Of a stretch of 64,000 nt of DNA, positions 52,614 through 61,514 are shown piece by piece. This stretch comes from Alphaproteobacteria bacterium (lineage in GTDB: Bacteria > Pseudomonadota > Alphaproteobacteria > Rickettsiales > UBA1997). Below the pieces are notes generated by a model, which saw nothing but the letters and a program-made list of their open reading frames with translations, was not told where the DNA came from and made no database searches. The DNA lies in the NCBI GenBank assembly GCA_021151765.1, contig JAGKWR010000002.1:62001-126000 (forward strand), written 5' to 3'. The position numbers and the translations under genes are program-made. The stretch's first letter is position 1, and every line of letters starts with the position of its first letter.

Positions 52614-53777
52614 TTAAATCATCTTAAGATTTCCGTAATCAACATCGCGGTGATATTTGCGTTTGGTGAAAGCCAAAATCAAACCAAAACAAATCGCTGT
52701 CGACATCATAGAAGAACCGCCGTAGCTGATGAAAGGCAAAGTCATTCCTTTGGTTGGCAACAACTTCATACTAACGCCAATATTTACCACAACCTGCATG
52801 GTAAACTGCGTCATCAAACCGCACAAAGCCAAGAAAATGAAAGAATCTTCTTCTTCCAAAGCACGTTTGACGATGCGTGTGATTAAATAAGCGAAAATTA
52901 CGATGATGATGATGCAGGCCAAAATGCCGTATTCTTCACCAACAACGGCGAAAATAAAATCGGTGTGCGCATCGGGAATAAATTTCTTCACCACGCCGTT
53001 ACCAGGGCCAGTTCCAAAAAATGAACCGTTGACGAAAGCGTCGAGCGATCTTTCAACTTGGTAATTTTTACCGTCCGAATCCGTAAATTTATTGATACGA
53101 TCTGCAACGTGCGGAAAAACAAAATATGCACCAAATCCGCCCAAAACAATAGCCACGCCAATCGCGCCAATAATAAATAATGGCAAACCGTAAGCAAAAA
53201 CTTGCACCAACCACAAGGCTGTGAATGTTAGCGTCATACCGAAATCTGGCTGTTTCAAAAGCAAAGCGATAATCACCAAATATAAACCAAAGGAGAAACC
53301 ATATTTGCGCCACCATTCATCAGCGTCAAAGCGTTGGAAAATATAGGCGTTGGCAATAACAAAAAATGCTTTAGCAAATTCTGAAGGCTGCAAAGTAAAG
53401 CCTCCGAGCGAGATCCATCTTTTTGCACCTTTAGCTTCTGATCCGAAAAACAAAACCATCACCAGCAAAACAATCACAACAGCAAGGCCGGAGAACGAAA
53501 AAAACTTAATTCTTTCTTGATCCAGAAACGAAATCGAAACCAATAATCCCACCGAAATAATCGCAAAAATTATTTGTTTTTTGAGGAAGAAAAATTTCTC
53601 AACATCAATTCTTTTAGCAATCGCCGGACTAGAGCTGGCTGTCATCATCAAACCAAAAACAATAATTCCGATTACGATTAAAAAATTGATTTTGTCGATA
53701 TCAATCCACCATTTCTTGATTAGATTCATGTTGCGGCGATCGAAAGGGCGATTTGCTTTAATGTCCCAACTATCCAT
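52614..53777 (-). CDS. ftsW: Cell-division peptidoglycan polymerase FtsW
   Basis: SEDS-family glycosyltransferase/polymerase that builds septal peptidoglycan with a class B PBP. About ten membrane helices are visible in 387 residues. Characteristic are AKGAKRWISLGGFTLQPSEFAK near residue 115, the VGEEYGILAC segment and the SYGGSSMMSTAICFGLIL end. GFTLQPSEFAK fits FtsW as well as RodA; the SYGGSSM ending and extracellular loop favour FtsW. No mur/fts cluster surrounds it, unlike in most bacteria. Confidence 0.9.
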   Translation of the reverse strand: MDSWDIKANRPFDRRNMNLIKKWWIDIDKINFLIVIGIIVFGLMMTASSSPAIAKRIDVEKFFFLKKQIIFAIISVGLLVSISFLDQERIKFFSFSGLAVVIVLLVMVLFFGSEAKGAKRWISLGGFTLQPSEFAKAFFVIANAYIFQRFDADEWWRKYGFSFGLYLVIIALLLKQPDFGMTLTFTALWLVQVFAYGLPLFIIGAIGVAIVLGGFGAYFVFPHVADRINKFTDSDGKNYQVERSLDAFVNGSFFGTGPGNGVVKKFIPDAHTDFIFAVVGEEYGILACIIIIVIFAYLITRIVKRALEEEDSFIFLALCGLMTQFTMQVVVNIGVSMKLLPTKGMTLPFISYGGSSMMSTAICFGLILAFTKRKYHRDVDYGNLKMI

Positions 53778-53783
53778 AATTTT

Positions 53784-53873
53784 AATTTACGATTTATGAT
53801 TTGTGATTTAAAAATCTGATTATCTCAAAACAAAATCCTAAAAGTTAAATCCTAAATCTTAAATCATAAATTT
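53784..53873. repeat. Imperfect heptad-periodic inverted repeat between ftsW and argH
   Basis: The arm AATTTACGATTTATGATTTG (from 53784) and the opposite arm ending at 53873 complement one another over about 27 bases with roughly four mismatches. Both are built from GATTTAR-like heptamers. It sits in the divergent ftsW/argH promoter region. Confidence 0.65.
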
Positions 53874-53878
53874 TTCTC

Positions 53879-55288
53879 ATGTCTAAAACTTCCTCGAACA
53901 AAATGTGGGGCGGCAGATTTGATGCTAAACCGTCTGACCTGATGCAAGAAATAAATCAATCAATCACTTTTGACAAAAAGCTCTACAAGCAAGACATTAA
54001 AGGCTCGACAGCTCACGCAAAAATGTTGGTAAAAGCCGGAATTTTGACGCCAGCCGAAAGCAAAAAAATTATTGATGGTTTGAAGAAAATCGAAAAAGAA
54101 ATCGAAAGTGGAGAGTTTAATTTCAAAATCGAGCTCGAAGATATTCACATGAATATTGAATCACGTTTGCGCGAAATTATTGGCGACGTAGCCGGAAAAT
54201 TGCACACCGCACGTTCGCGCAACGACCAAGTTGCCGTTGATTTCCGCCTTTTTGTACGCGACGAAATCGATGCAGTTTTAGAATTGATTAAAGATTTACA
54301 AAAAAATTTGGTCCAAAAAGCTGATGAGAATTTCGGCGTAATTTTACCGGGATTCACCCATTTACAAGTAGCGCAGCCTGTTTTGTTTTCGCATCATTTG
54401 TTGGCTTACTTTGAAATGTTCAAACGCGACGCTTCACGTTTACAAGATTTGCGCGTGCGCATGAATGAATGTCCTTTAGGCGCTTGTGCCTTGGCTGGAA
54501 CTTCTTTTCCAATTGATCGTAATTTCACCGCCACAGAACTAGGTTTTGATCGCCCAACTGCGAACTCGATGGATTCAGTTTCTGATCGCGATTTCGCCAT
54601 CGAATATTTGTTTTGCTTATCATTGATCGCCACTCACTTGTCACGTTTCGCTGAAGAAATTGTGATTTGGATGAGTAAAGGTTTTGAGTTCATCAAACTT
54701 TCTGACGCTTTTACTTCTGGTTCTTCAATCATGCCGCAGAAGAAAAATCCGGACGCTGCAGAATTAGTTCGTGGCAAATCTGGTCGAATTTTTGGCTCAA
54801 CGATTTCGCTTTTAACCACAATTAAAGGCCTCACGCTGACTTATTCCAAAGACATGCAAGAAGACAAAGAACCAGTTTTTGACGCTTCGGAAAATTCACG
54901 CCTTTGTTTACGCGCAATGTCTGGAATGATCGCTGACATGAAAGTAAATAAAGAACAAATGTTCAAAATGGCTGGCGGCGGCTATTCAACTGCAACTGAT
55001 TTGGCTGATTGGTTGGTAAAAAATTTGAAAATGCCATTTCGCGATGCACATCACGTTACCGGCACAATCGTTAAACTAGCTGAAACTAAAGGACTCGATC
55101 TTCATCAACTTAAACTTGCAGAAATGCAAAAAGTTGAAAAACGCATCACCTCCAAAATTTTCGACGTACTTTCTGTAGAAAATTCAGTTGCCAGCCGCAC
55201 CTCAATTGGCGGTACTGCGCAAGCTCGAGTAAAAGAAGAAATCGCAAAAGCGAAAAAGTTTTTGAACAAAAAGAAAGGTGAAAAATAA
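53879..55288 (+). CDS. argH: Argininosuccinate lyase
   Basis: Splits argininosuccinate to arginine and fumarate, the last step of arginine synthesis. Family signature SSIMPQKKNPDAAELVRGK near residue 282, and the conserved regions AGKLHTARSRNDQV, TAHAKMLV-like N-terminus (STAHAKMLVKAG) and GFTHLQVAQP are all visible. Length (469 aa) is normal. The lptM-like gene follows with one base between stop and ATG, as in many proteobacteria. Other arg genes are not in the window. Confidence 0.96.
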   Translation: MSKTSSNKMWGGRFDAKPSDLMQEINQSITFDKKLYKQDIKGSTAHAKMLVKAGILTPAESKKIIDGLKKIEKEIESGEFNFKIELEDIHMNIESRLREIIGDVAGKLHTARSRNDQVAVDFRLFVRDEIDAVLELIKDLQKNLVQKADENFGVILPGFTHLQVAQPVLFSHHLLAYFEMFKRDASRLQDLRVRMNECPLGACALAGTSFPIDRNFTATELGFDRPTANSMDSVSDRDFAIEYLFCLSLIATHLSRFAEEIVIWMSKGFEFIKLSDAFTSGSSIMPQKKNPDAAELVRGKSGRIFGSTISLLTTIKGLTLTYSKDMQEDKEPVFDASENSRLCLRAMSGMIADMKVNKEQMFKMAGGGYSTATDLADWLVKNLKMPFRDAHHVTGTIVKLAETKGLDLHQLKLAEMQKVEKRITSKIFDVLSVENSVASRTSIGGTAQARVKEEIAKAKKFLNKKKGEK

Positions 55289-55289
55289 A

Positions 55290-55433
55290 ATGAGCAGAAT
55301 TTTTATCGTAATTTTGGTTTTATCCTGCGCCCTCACCTCCTGCGGCCGCAAAGGACCTTTAACTTATCCCGAAGGACAAAAACGGCCAAAATTCGATAAA
55401 ATTTCTGATGAAATGACCAAGCCGGTGAAGTAA
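55290..55433 (+). CDS. lptM: LptM/YifL-like small lipoprotein
   Basis: A 47-residue gene too short for usual ORF lists. The product has a signal MSRIFIVILVLSCALTSC with the lipobox LTSC, immediately followed by GRKGPLTYP. This matches the LptM (YifL) signature CGxKGPLxxP. In E. coli LptM helps oxidative maturation of LptD. Its position right after argH is conserved in proteobacteria, where lysA usually follows; here lysA is missing and an accessory cassette takes its place. Confidence 0.88.
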   Translation: MSRIFIVILVLSCALTSCGRKGPLTYPEGQKRPKFDKISDEMTKPVK

Positions 55434-55715
55434 AGAAGCATAGTGATTTAAACAGTCCGTCAACTTACCTTGCGGGCGATGCCTTCAAGATCAAAACAAA
55501 AACAAGTGCGGAAGTGATTACAAAAACGCAAAGGTGAGGAATTAAAAATCCTATATTTCTTGCGTAAGAGCGCTGAGACCGACAAGAGACTAGATATGAT
55601 TGAAATAACCATCAAAACAGTTGATGAAAATTTCAAAAATGCACTTCTTAAAAATTTGTTTGGCTAAACAAGGAATGAATAAGATGATTTTTAAAAACTA
55701 TTCGATGTCCTCGGT
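55434..55715. other. Intergenic region with a possible gene remnant
   Basis: A 50-codon open stretch on the + strand (55518-55667) without a good start reads KRKGEELKILYFLRKS, then ETDKRLDMIEITIKTVDENF, ending FKNALLKNLFG. It looks protein-like but has no ATG before 55596 and is preceded by a TGA. It may be the C-terminal remnant of a lost gene or a 23-residue peptide. Nothing else was recognised. Confidence 0.35.
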
Positions 55716-56225
55716 TTGTTTGATTATAAAAAGGGTTTTCCACTTACTAAAAGTGAATTAGAAGGTATTGATAAAAGACTAAAATCTGAAGTTGAAAAAG
55801 GTAGTTTAAGAAGTGATCAAGTCGACAGACGAAGACTTATAGAAGCTAATGCTATTGTGGGATCTAAAATAGAAGAGCAATTTGAAGAAGAGTTTTCAGA
55901 AAAAAAAGAGAATGTTGCAATCAATTTAGATTACGATTCAAACCGTAAAATTTCTGGTCGTATTATTCTTTCAAGAAAAGATCAAACAAAGCTCGAAAAA
56001 ATTACTACAAAGCATTTAGATATTATGGATGTAGCATTCCATAATGCTTTATCTCATTCTGAAGTTAGAGATATTTATTCAGCAGCAAAGAGCGAGTTTG
56101 CAGATCAGTCTGTTTTGAAAGATGGTGGTTGGAATAAATTAGAAGGTTTTACAGAACGTGCTTTCAAAATCAGAATTGATCAACAAATAGAAGACTCAAA
56201 AACTTTGGGAGGTCAAAGCAAATAA
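55716..56225 (+). CDS. Unknown protein, first gene of a two-gene cassette
   Basis: About 169 residues, starting at a TTG (55716) because no in-frame ATG lies near the start. It is hydrophilic, charged and mostly helical; I recognise no domain. Features include LTKSELEGIDKRLKSEVEKG near the N-terminus, HLDIMDVAFHNALSHSEVRD in the middle and a Gln/Lys-rich end. Arg is mostly AGA, unlike argH and coaE, suggesting a different origin. Its stop overlaps the next ATG (TAATG), so the pair is coupled. A toxin-antitoxin or effector-chaperone pair would fit the layout, but no motif supports either. Confidence 0.6.
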   Translation: MFDYKKGFPLTKSELEGIDKRLKSEVEKGSLRSDQVDRRRLIEANAIVGSKIEEQFEEEFSEKKENVAINLDYDSNRKISGRIILSRKDQTKLEKITTKHLDIMDVAFHNALSHSEVRDIYSAAKSEFADQSVLKDGGWNKLEGFTERAFKIRIDQQIEDSKTLGGQSK

Positions 56226-56755
56226 TGAAAGTTGATTTTGCCAAATTACGTAACCAATTAAAATATCTCACCTTTGATGATATTGAGGATAGTTATGGAC
56301 TTGGTTTTAATGCTATAAAAGGAGCACTATGTTCTAGAATTTGTAGCTACTTAACAACAAAGTCTTTATCAAAAGAGGAGGTAGACCAATATTTCAAAAA
56401 CGCTTTGAATTTAGAGAGAGAGCTTGATCCATCAGGAATGAATGAAGTAGAAAAAAGTATATATGATATGGTACGAGATCCCAAAAAGATAAAGTATGTT
56501 TTAGGCTATAAAGACATAGATCCAGACCTAACAGAACAACAACAAGAAGCATTTAGGAATTGTGTTAGAGAATTATATCCAAGAATGACTGAAGCAGCTC
56601 AAGCTACAAAAGAAAGATTGGAAATGTCTGAACAACCGAGATTAGAGGCAAGAGAAGAGACACAAGAAGAGCCGAGAAAACAAGTAAGATGGGCAGATAG
56701 ATTTCCACGAAAAGATCAATCAAATTCTGGTGTTATTGCTGTTGGCAACAAATAG
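56225..56755 (+). CDS. Unknown protein, second gene of a two-gene cassette
   Basis: A 176-residue hydrophilic, probably helical protein without signal or membrane segment. The first 130 residues look globular (LKYLTFDDIEDSYGLGFNAI, IYDMVRDPKKIKYVLGYKDI). The tail is Glu/Arg/Gln-rich and disordered (EETQEEPRKQVRWADRFPRK). No family recognised. It begins at the overlapping TAATG with the upstream gene, and shares its AGA/ATA-rich codon use. Confidence 0.62.
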   Translation: MKVDFAKLRNQLKYLTFDDIEDSYGLGFNAIKGALCSRICSYLTTKSLSKEEVDQYFKNALNLERELDPSGMNEVEKSIYDMVRDPKKIKYVLGYKDIDPDLTEQQQEAFRNCVRELYPRMTEAAQATKERLEMSEQPRLEAREETQEEPRKQVRWADRFPRKDQSNSGVIAVGNK

Positions 56756-57047
56756 TATTTTTAAGGTACTGTGATGCCTTTAAAATCGAGGGTAACGCGC
56801 AACCCCGCGACATTTTTAGCGGCAAAATTTTTAAAAGGGTGCGCACCTATTTTATACTCATTATTTTTTTCAATAAAAATCCTAAAAAGTATTTTTAGCA
56901 CAATTCTGAGGCTAATTTGCGACTAACAATTAAGTAACATATCTATCAAATCGATACTCAAAATTTCCGTATAATCTGGGATAGTTTTTTGATACATTGG
57001 AAATAATTGGATGTTGCTAACTAAGCAAAAAGTTAAATTTCATAAAA
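56756..57047. other. Intergenic region after the unknown cassette
   Basis: No reading frame of note. A weak hairpin TTTAAGG/CCTTTAAA (about 56759-56784) could end the cassette transcript. GGTGCGCACC (near 56838) is a perfect 10-base palindrome. The rest is AT-rich. Confidence 0.4.
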
Positions 57048-57665
57048 TTAATTAATTTCTTTAATGATGCTTTTAACTTGCACTACAGTTTGATCCTTTG
57101 ATTTCGAGGTGTCCACAACAAAATCTGCCTGATTTTTTCTTTCCAAATTACTCAATTGTTTAGCAATTATTTGATCGAATTTTTTTGCTAAATTTATCTT
57201 CTCGGCGGCGAAGTTTTGCGGGTTTAATTGGCGCGCACGCGCTAAAAATCTTTTTTTGCGAATTGAAGGAGATGCCAAAATTGCCACAACGTAATCACAT
57301 TCATAAGCTTTAGTTTCAAGGAGCAGCGGAATATTCAAAATCGCTAATTTCTTACACTCTTTTTGTGCTTGCGACAAAAATTGTAGATAATTTTGACGTA
57401 CTTTTGGATGCAAAATTTCTTCTAAAATGCGCAATTTGTTTTGATCGGAAAAAACAATTTTACCCAAAATTTTACGATCAATTTTATTATCAATAAAACT
57501 TTCTGGAAAATGTTTTTGAACTTGCGCAATCGTTGTTAAATCTGATTGCAAGAGCTTGTGAACTTCTTTATCAGCATCAAAAACAGCGGCACCATTTTGG
57601 GCGAAAATCTCGGCTACAAAGTTTTTTCCCGAAGCAATTCCTCCTGTCAAACCGATGATTTTCAC
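57048..57665 (-). CDS. coaE: Dephospho-CoA kinase
   Basis: Final step of coenzyme A synthesis, phosphorylating the 3' hydroxyl of dephospho-CoA. P-loop IIGLTGGIASGKNFVAEIF at the N-terminus, DADKEVHKLL near residue 35, the LEEILHPKVR helix and ILNIPLLLET are typical. Length is 205 aa. Translation appears to start at GTG (57663-57665), which gives the canonical N-terminus. The phosphohexomutase gene ends 28 bases upstream on the same strand. Confidence 0.95.
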   Translation of the reverse strand: MKIIGLTGGIASGKNFVAEIFAQNGAAVFDADKEVHKLLQSDLTTIAQVQKHFPESFIDNKIDRKILGKIVFSDQNKLRILEEILHPKVRQNYLQFLSQAQKECKKLAILNIPLLLETKAYECDYVVAILASPSIRKKRFLARARQLNPQNFAAEKINLAKKFDQIIAKQLSNLERKNQADFVVDTSKSKDQTVVQVKSIIKEIN

Positions 57666-57693
57666 GTAGTTTCGCTGTTTTTTGATGATTAAA

Positions 57694-59127
57694 TTAGTTT
57701 TGCAATTCAGCAGGAATTGTTGCCTGACAAAATTCTAACTGTTTTTTTAAGCTATTTTTTAGTTCTTTGAGATTTTTCAATGAATTGGCTTCTGCGCGCG
57801 CAACCAAAACTGGTTGAGTATTTGAAGCACGAATCAACCACCAACCGTTCTCTTCATTGACACGAATTCCATCAACATCGTTAAATTGCAAACCCGATTT
57901 TTTCAAACTTTCTTTCAATTCTTCAACGATTTGGAATTTACGTTCTTCACTGCAATCAATTCTGATTTCTGGAGTTGAGAAAGTTTTCGCCATTGATTTA
58001 CGCATCGCAAACAAACTTTCTTTTGATTCAGCAACAATGTTGATAATTCTGATCGCGGCGTAAAGCGCGTCGTCAAAACCATAATATTTATCAGCAAAGA
58101 AAATGTGACCCGACATTTCACCAGCCAACGGCGCTTTGGTTTCTTTCATTTTAGCTTTTACCAAAGAATGTCCGGTTTTCCACATCAAAGGTTTGCCGCC
58201 AGCTTTCGCGATTTCTTTGAACAAAACGTCGCTAGCTTTGACGTCAGCAATGATTGTTGATCCACGTTTTTTTGCCAAAATTTCACGAGCGTAAAAAACC
58301 ATCAATTGGTCGCCCCACAAAATTTCACCTTTATTGTCCATAACGCCGATGCGATCGCCGTCGCCGTCAAAAGCAATTCCAAGGTCGCATTGTTGTTCGA
58401 TTACAACTTTTTTCAAATCTGCCAAATTTTTCGGAACTGTAGGATCAGGATGATGATTTGGGAAAGTGCCATCAATTTCAGAATAAAGTAAAATATGCTC
58501 AGAAGCGATGCGTTCAGTTAAACGAATCATCACGTTGCCAGCAGCGCCGTTGCCGTTATCCCAAGCAATACGCAATTCTTTTTTTGGTTTGAATTCGTCA
58601 ATTTCGTCAAGCAAATGGCTTTCGCTTTGCGCTAAAATACAATCATCAAGCAAGCGTTCTGCGTATTCTTCTTCAACTTCAACATTTTGAATTGAACCTT
58701 GTTCGTTAACGAAATCAGAGGCAGCGGCAATTTTTCCGACGTTCAGAATGTCATCTCCGTAGAACGGACGCTCTTTGAGCATAATTTTAAAACCGTTATG
58801 ATCTTTTGGATTATGCGATCCTGTAACCATAATTCCGGCGTCTTGCTCTAAATGATAAACTGAGAAATATAGCATCGGAGTTGGGCCAACACCAACATCA
58901 GTAACATCCAAACCAGATTCCATCAAGCCGCGAATCAATTCAGCTTTCAAAGCCGGAGAACTCACGCGTCCGTCACAAGCAACTGATATTTTCTTTTTGC
59001 CATTTTTACGCAAAAAAGAAGCAAAAGCTTTGCCGACAAAAAATGCATCTTTATCAAAAAGAGTTTGACCATAAATACCACGAATATCGTAAGCGCGAAG
59101 GATTGATGAGTGAAAGTTATGTGACAT
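57694..59127 (-). CDS. Phosphomannomutase/phosphoglucomutase
   Basis: Alpha-D-phosphohexomutase interconverting hexose 6- and 1-phosphates for surface sugars. Phosphoserine loop VTGSHNPKDHNGFKIM near residue 100, metal loop FDGDGDRIGVMD near 250, sugar loop GEMSGHIFFADKYYG near 335 and C-terminal RASNTQPVLVARAE are clear. The AlgC/ManB type (GEMSGH and length 477) distinguishes it from GlmM at 5971. Substrate preference between mannose and glucose cannot be fixed by sequence. It lies four bases after thiG. Confidence 0.9.
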   Translation of the reverse strand: MSHNFHSSILRAYDIRGIYGQTLFDKDAFFVGKAFASFLRKNGKKKISVACDGRVSSPALKAELIRGLMESGLDVTDVGVGPTPMLYFSVYHLEQDAGIMVTGSHNPKDHNGFKIMLKERPFYGDDILNVGKIAAASDFVNEQGSIQNVEVEEEYAERLLDDCILAQSESHLLDEIDEFKPKKELRIAWDNGNGAAGNVMIRLTERIASEHILLYSEIDGTFPNHHPDPTVPKNLADLKKVVIEQQCDLGIAFDGDGDRIGVMDNKGEILWGDQLMVFYAREILAKKRGSTIIADVKASDVLFKEIAKAGGKPLMWKTGHSLVKAKMKETKAPLAGEMSGHIFFADKYYGFDDALYAAIRIINIVAESKESLFAMRKSMAKTFSTPEIRIDCSEERKFQIVEELKESLKKSGLQFNDVDGIRVNEENGWWLIRASNTQPVLVARAEANSLKNLKELKNSLKKQLEFCQATIPAELQN

Positions 59128-59131
59128 TTTT

Positions 59132-59917
59132 CTAGTTAGTTATGTTAATTTTTCCTGTTGTTGGCGAAGAAGCTGAGGCAAATTTTTTCTTATCCATTCT
59201 GCCGGCTAAATAACCTGCTCTACCTGCTTCAATTGCCAATTTCATAGCATGAGCCATCAGAACCGGATTTTTGGCTTTAGCAATTGCCGTATTCATTAAA
59301 ACGCCATCACAGCCAAGCTCCATGGCGATCGCAGCATCAGATGGAGTTCCGACACCAGCATCAACTAAAACCGGAACCTTTGATTGCTCGATAATAAATT
59401 CGATATTCAAACGATTTTGAATACCAAGACCAGAACCAATTGGCGCTGCTAAAGGCATAATCGCGCAACAACCGATATCTTCTAATTCTTTTGCTACAAT
59501 TGGGTCGTCAGACGTGTAAACCATCACATCAAAACCATCTTTGATCAACAATTCCGCGGCTTTGATGGTTTCAACAACTTTTGGATAAAGTGTTTTTTCA
59601 TCAGCCAAAACTTCTAATTTAACCAAATTCCAACCACCAGCGGCGCGAGCCAAACGCAAAGTACGCACAGCATCTTCCGCGGTAAAACAGCCTGCAGTGT
59701 TGGGTAAATAAGTGTATTTGTTTGGATCAACAAAATCTTGCAGCATCGGTTCGCCTTTCTTTTCAATATTAACGCGACGAACAGCAACGGTAACTATTTC
59801 AGCTCCAGAGGCTGCAATAGCATCTTTGGTTTCTTGAAAATCTTTGTATTTGCCTGTGCCAACTAAAAGGCGAGAAGTGAATTTGCGGCCTGCAACGGTG
59901 AAGAAATCGGGAGTCAT
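59132..59917 (-). CDS. thiG: Thiazole synthase
   Basis: Makes the thiazole phosphate of thiamine from deoxyxylulose phosphate, dehydroglycine and ThiS thiocarboxylate. Visible are SRLLVGTGKYKDF near the N-terminus, the Schiff-base lysine in VKLEVLADEKTLYP, CAIMPLAAPIGSGLGI and PVLVDAGVGTPSDAAIAMELG. Length (261 aa) is normal. No thiS, thiH/thiO, thiE or thiC is next to it. It is followed closely by the phosphohexomutase gene. Confidence 0.95.
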   Translation of the reverse strand: MTPDFFTVAGRKFTSRLLVGTGKYKDFQETKDAIAASGAEIVTVAVRRVNIEKKGEPMLQDFVDPNKYTYLPNTAGCFTAEDAVRTLRLARAAGGWNLVKLEVLADEKTLYPKVVETIKAAELLIKDGFDVMVYTSDDPIVAKELEDIGCCAIMPLAAPIGSGLGIQNRLNIEFIIEQSKVPVLVDAGVGTPSDAAIAMELGCDGVLMNTAIAKAKNPVLMAHAMKLAIEAGRAGYLAGRMDKKKFASASSPTTGKINITN

Positions 59918-59978
59918 TTTATCTGATTTTGATTTTGCCGAATAAAATTTTTATCCGGCAAATGTTCGAAAATAGAAA

Positions 59979-60734
59979 TTAGAATCTATTTGAGAAAGCA
60001 GTTACTAAGAACAACACAAAAGGTGCCGTCAACATCATACCGTCAAGACGGTCAAGGATTCCGCCGTGACCAGGAATAATGTTGCCAGAATCTTTTACGC
60101 CAAAAGTTCTTTTAAATTTAGATTCCAATAAATCGCTGGCTTGTTCAACAATTGCCAAAACGATGCTAAAAAATACGAAGAAGAAAATTCCACCACGGAA
60201 CATGAAAGCGCTGATGAAACCAATAATCATGCTGGCCACAATACCGCCAGCCAAACCTGTCCAAGTTTTGTTCGGACTAATTTCTGGAGCAAGTTTTGGT
60301 CCGCCGAAAGTTTTTCCAGAAAAGAAAGCGAAAATATCAGTCGACCAAATTACGGCGAACATCCACAATAAAATATTGGAATCGCGCATTCTAAGTTCCA
60401 GAACGCAATACATCGGAATGGCGATATAAGCCAAACCAATTAAACGCCATTTTTTTTGATCTTGTGATGATTTTATCAAGTCTAACCATTCTGCAGTCAT
60501 CAAAATAGTGATTACGATGGCGAAGAAGAAGAACAAACTTTTAGAAGCACAAATTGCGTAAACTGCCAAAGGCACTAAAATTACGGCACTAATAACTCTC
60601 TGTTTAGTGTTGTCTGATGGATCAAGTTCGTCTATTTTAGCAATCAATTTGCCAAATAATTTGTTCACGATGCCATTGGCTTTAGTGAAGATTTTTTTTG
60701 CGCCATCAAGATGTTTTTCGTTATCTTTTACCAT
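59979..60734 (-). CDS. cdsA: Phosphatidate cytidylyltransferase
   Basis: Integral membrane enzyme forming CDP-diacylglycerol from phosphatidate and CTP. The CdsA signature LLESKFKRTFGVKDSG, then IPGHGGILDRLDGMM, lies near the C-terminus, with about seven membrane helices before it. ATG 60734 is chosen: it follows a strong GAGAGAGG ribosome binding site and overlaps the uppS end by 14 bases. The open frame to 60830 would add 32 unrelated residues inside uppS. Confidence 0.93.
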   Translation of the reverse strand: MVKDNEKHLDGAKKIFTKANGIVNKLFGKLIAKIDELDPSDNTKQRVISAVILVPLAVYAICASKSLFFFFAIVITILMTAEWLDLIKSSQDQKKWRLIGLAYIAIPMYCVLELRMRDSNILLWMFAVIWSTDIFAFFSGKTFGGPKLAPEISPNKTWTGLAGGIVASMIIGFISAFMFRGGIFFFVFFSIVLAIVEQASDLLESKFKRTFGVKDSGNIIPGHGGILDRLDGMMLTAPFVLFLVTAFSNRF

Positions 60735-61449
60735 ATCGCCTCTCTCTTTTGTTAAATTGATTAATTGCTTGCAGTAAATCTTTTTTGCCAAAATCTGGCC
60801 AAAAAACTTCTGTAAAATAAAGCTCGGCATAAGCCGCTTGCCACAATAAAAAATTGCTAAGTCTCACATCACCAGCGGTTCTGATCAGAAGATCTGGATC
60901 AGGAATTTCTGGATGATATAAATTTTGTGACAAATAAGTTTCTGTGATTTGTTCCAAGCTAATTTTGGCTTCACTAACTGCAAGGCTTATCTTCTTTACC
61001 GCGTCAACAATTTCTTGTCGCGAGCCATAACTAAAGGCTACGTTTAGAGTTAAAGATTGATTATTTTTTGTTAATTCTTCCAGAACTTGAATCTTGTTTT
61101 TGGTGCTTTGTGGTAAAAGTTGTAAATTTCCTGAAATTACAATGCGCACTTTTTTTTCAATCAACGGCTTGGTTTCTTTTTCTAAATAATTATCGAGCAA
61201 TTTCATCAAATATTCGACTTCCTCTGGCGGGCGATTCCAATTCTCTGAGGAAAACGCATAAACTGTTAAATGCTTAACACCAATTTCAATACAACTTTCA
61301 GCGATTTTTCTGACATTGTCGGAACCGTTTTTATGACCAACCGACAGCGGTAGACCCCTTGATTTAGCCCAGCGCGCGTTACCATCCATAATTATTGCAA
61401 TATGGGCGGGAATTTTTTGTGGAAGGGATTTTTTTTTTCTAAAGAACAT
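60721..61449 (-). CDS. uppS: Undecaprenyl diphosphate synthase
   Basis: Makes the C55 isoprenoid carrier for cell-wall and O-antigen sugars. The N-terminal IIMDGNARWAKSRGLPLSVGHKNG with the catalytic aspartate, FSSENWNRPPEEV, and the C-terminal DLLIRTAGDVRLSNFLLWQ are diagnostic of cis-prenyltransferases; W and E positions TEVFWPDF also fit. Length (242 aa) is normal. It sits between frr and cdsA as in most proteobacteria. Confidence 0.96.
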   Translation of the reverse strand: MFFRKKKSLPQKIPAHIAIIMDGNARWAKSRGLPLSVGHKNGSDNVRKIAESCIEIGVKHLTVYAFSSENWNRPPEEVEYLMKLLDNYLEKETKPLIEKKVRIVISGNLQLLPQSTKNKIQVLEELTKNNQSLTLNVAFSYGSRQEIVDAVKKISLAVSEAKISLEQITETYLSQNLYHPEIPDPDLLIRTAGDVRLSNFLLWQAAYAELYFTEVFWPDFGKKDLLQAINQFNKRERRYGKR

Positions 61450-61514
61450 TATGACTAGTGTTACACAGCAAATGTGAGCAATTGTTTTTCAAGCTGCTCA
61501 CATTTACAGCTAAA

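Noticed and set aside
60735..60830. Extended N-terminus of cdsA
   Set aside because: Those residues lie inside uppS and lack homology; a strong ribosome binding site precedes the ATG at 60734.
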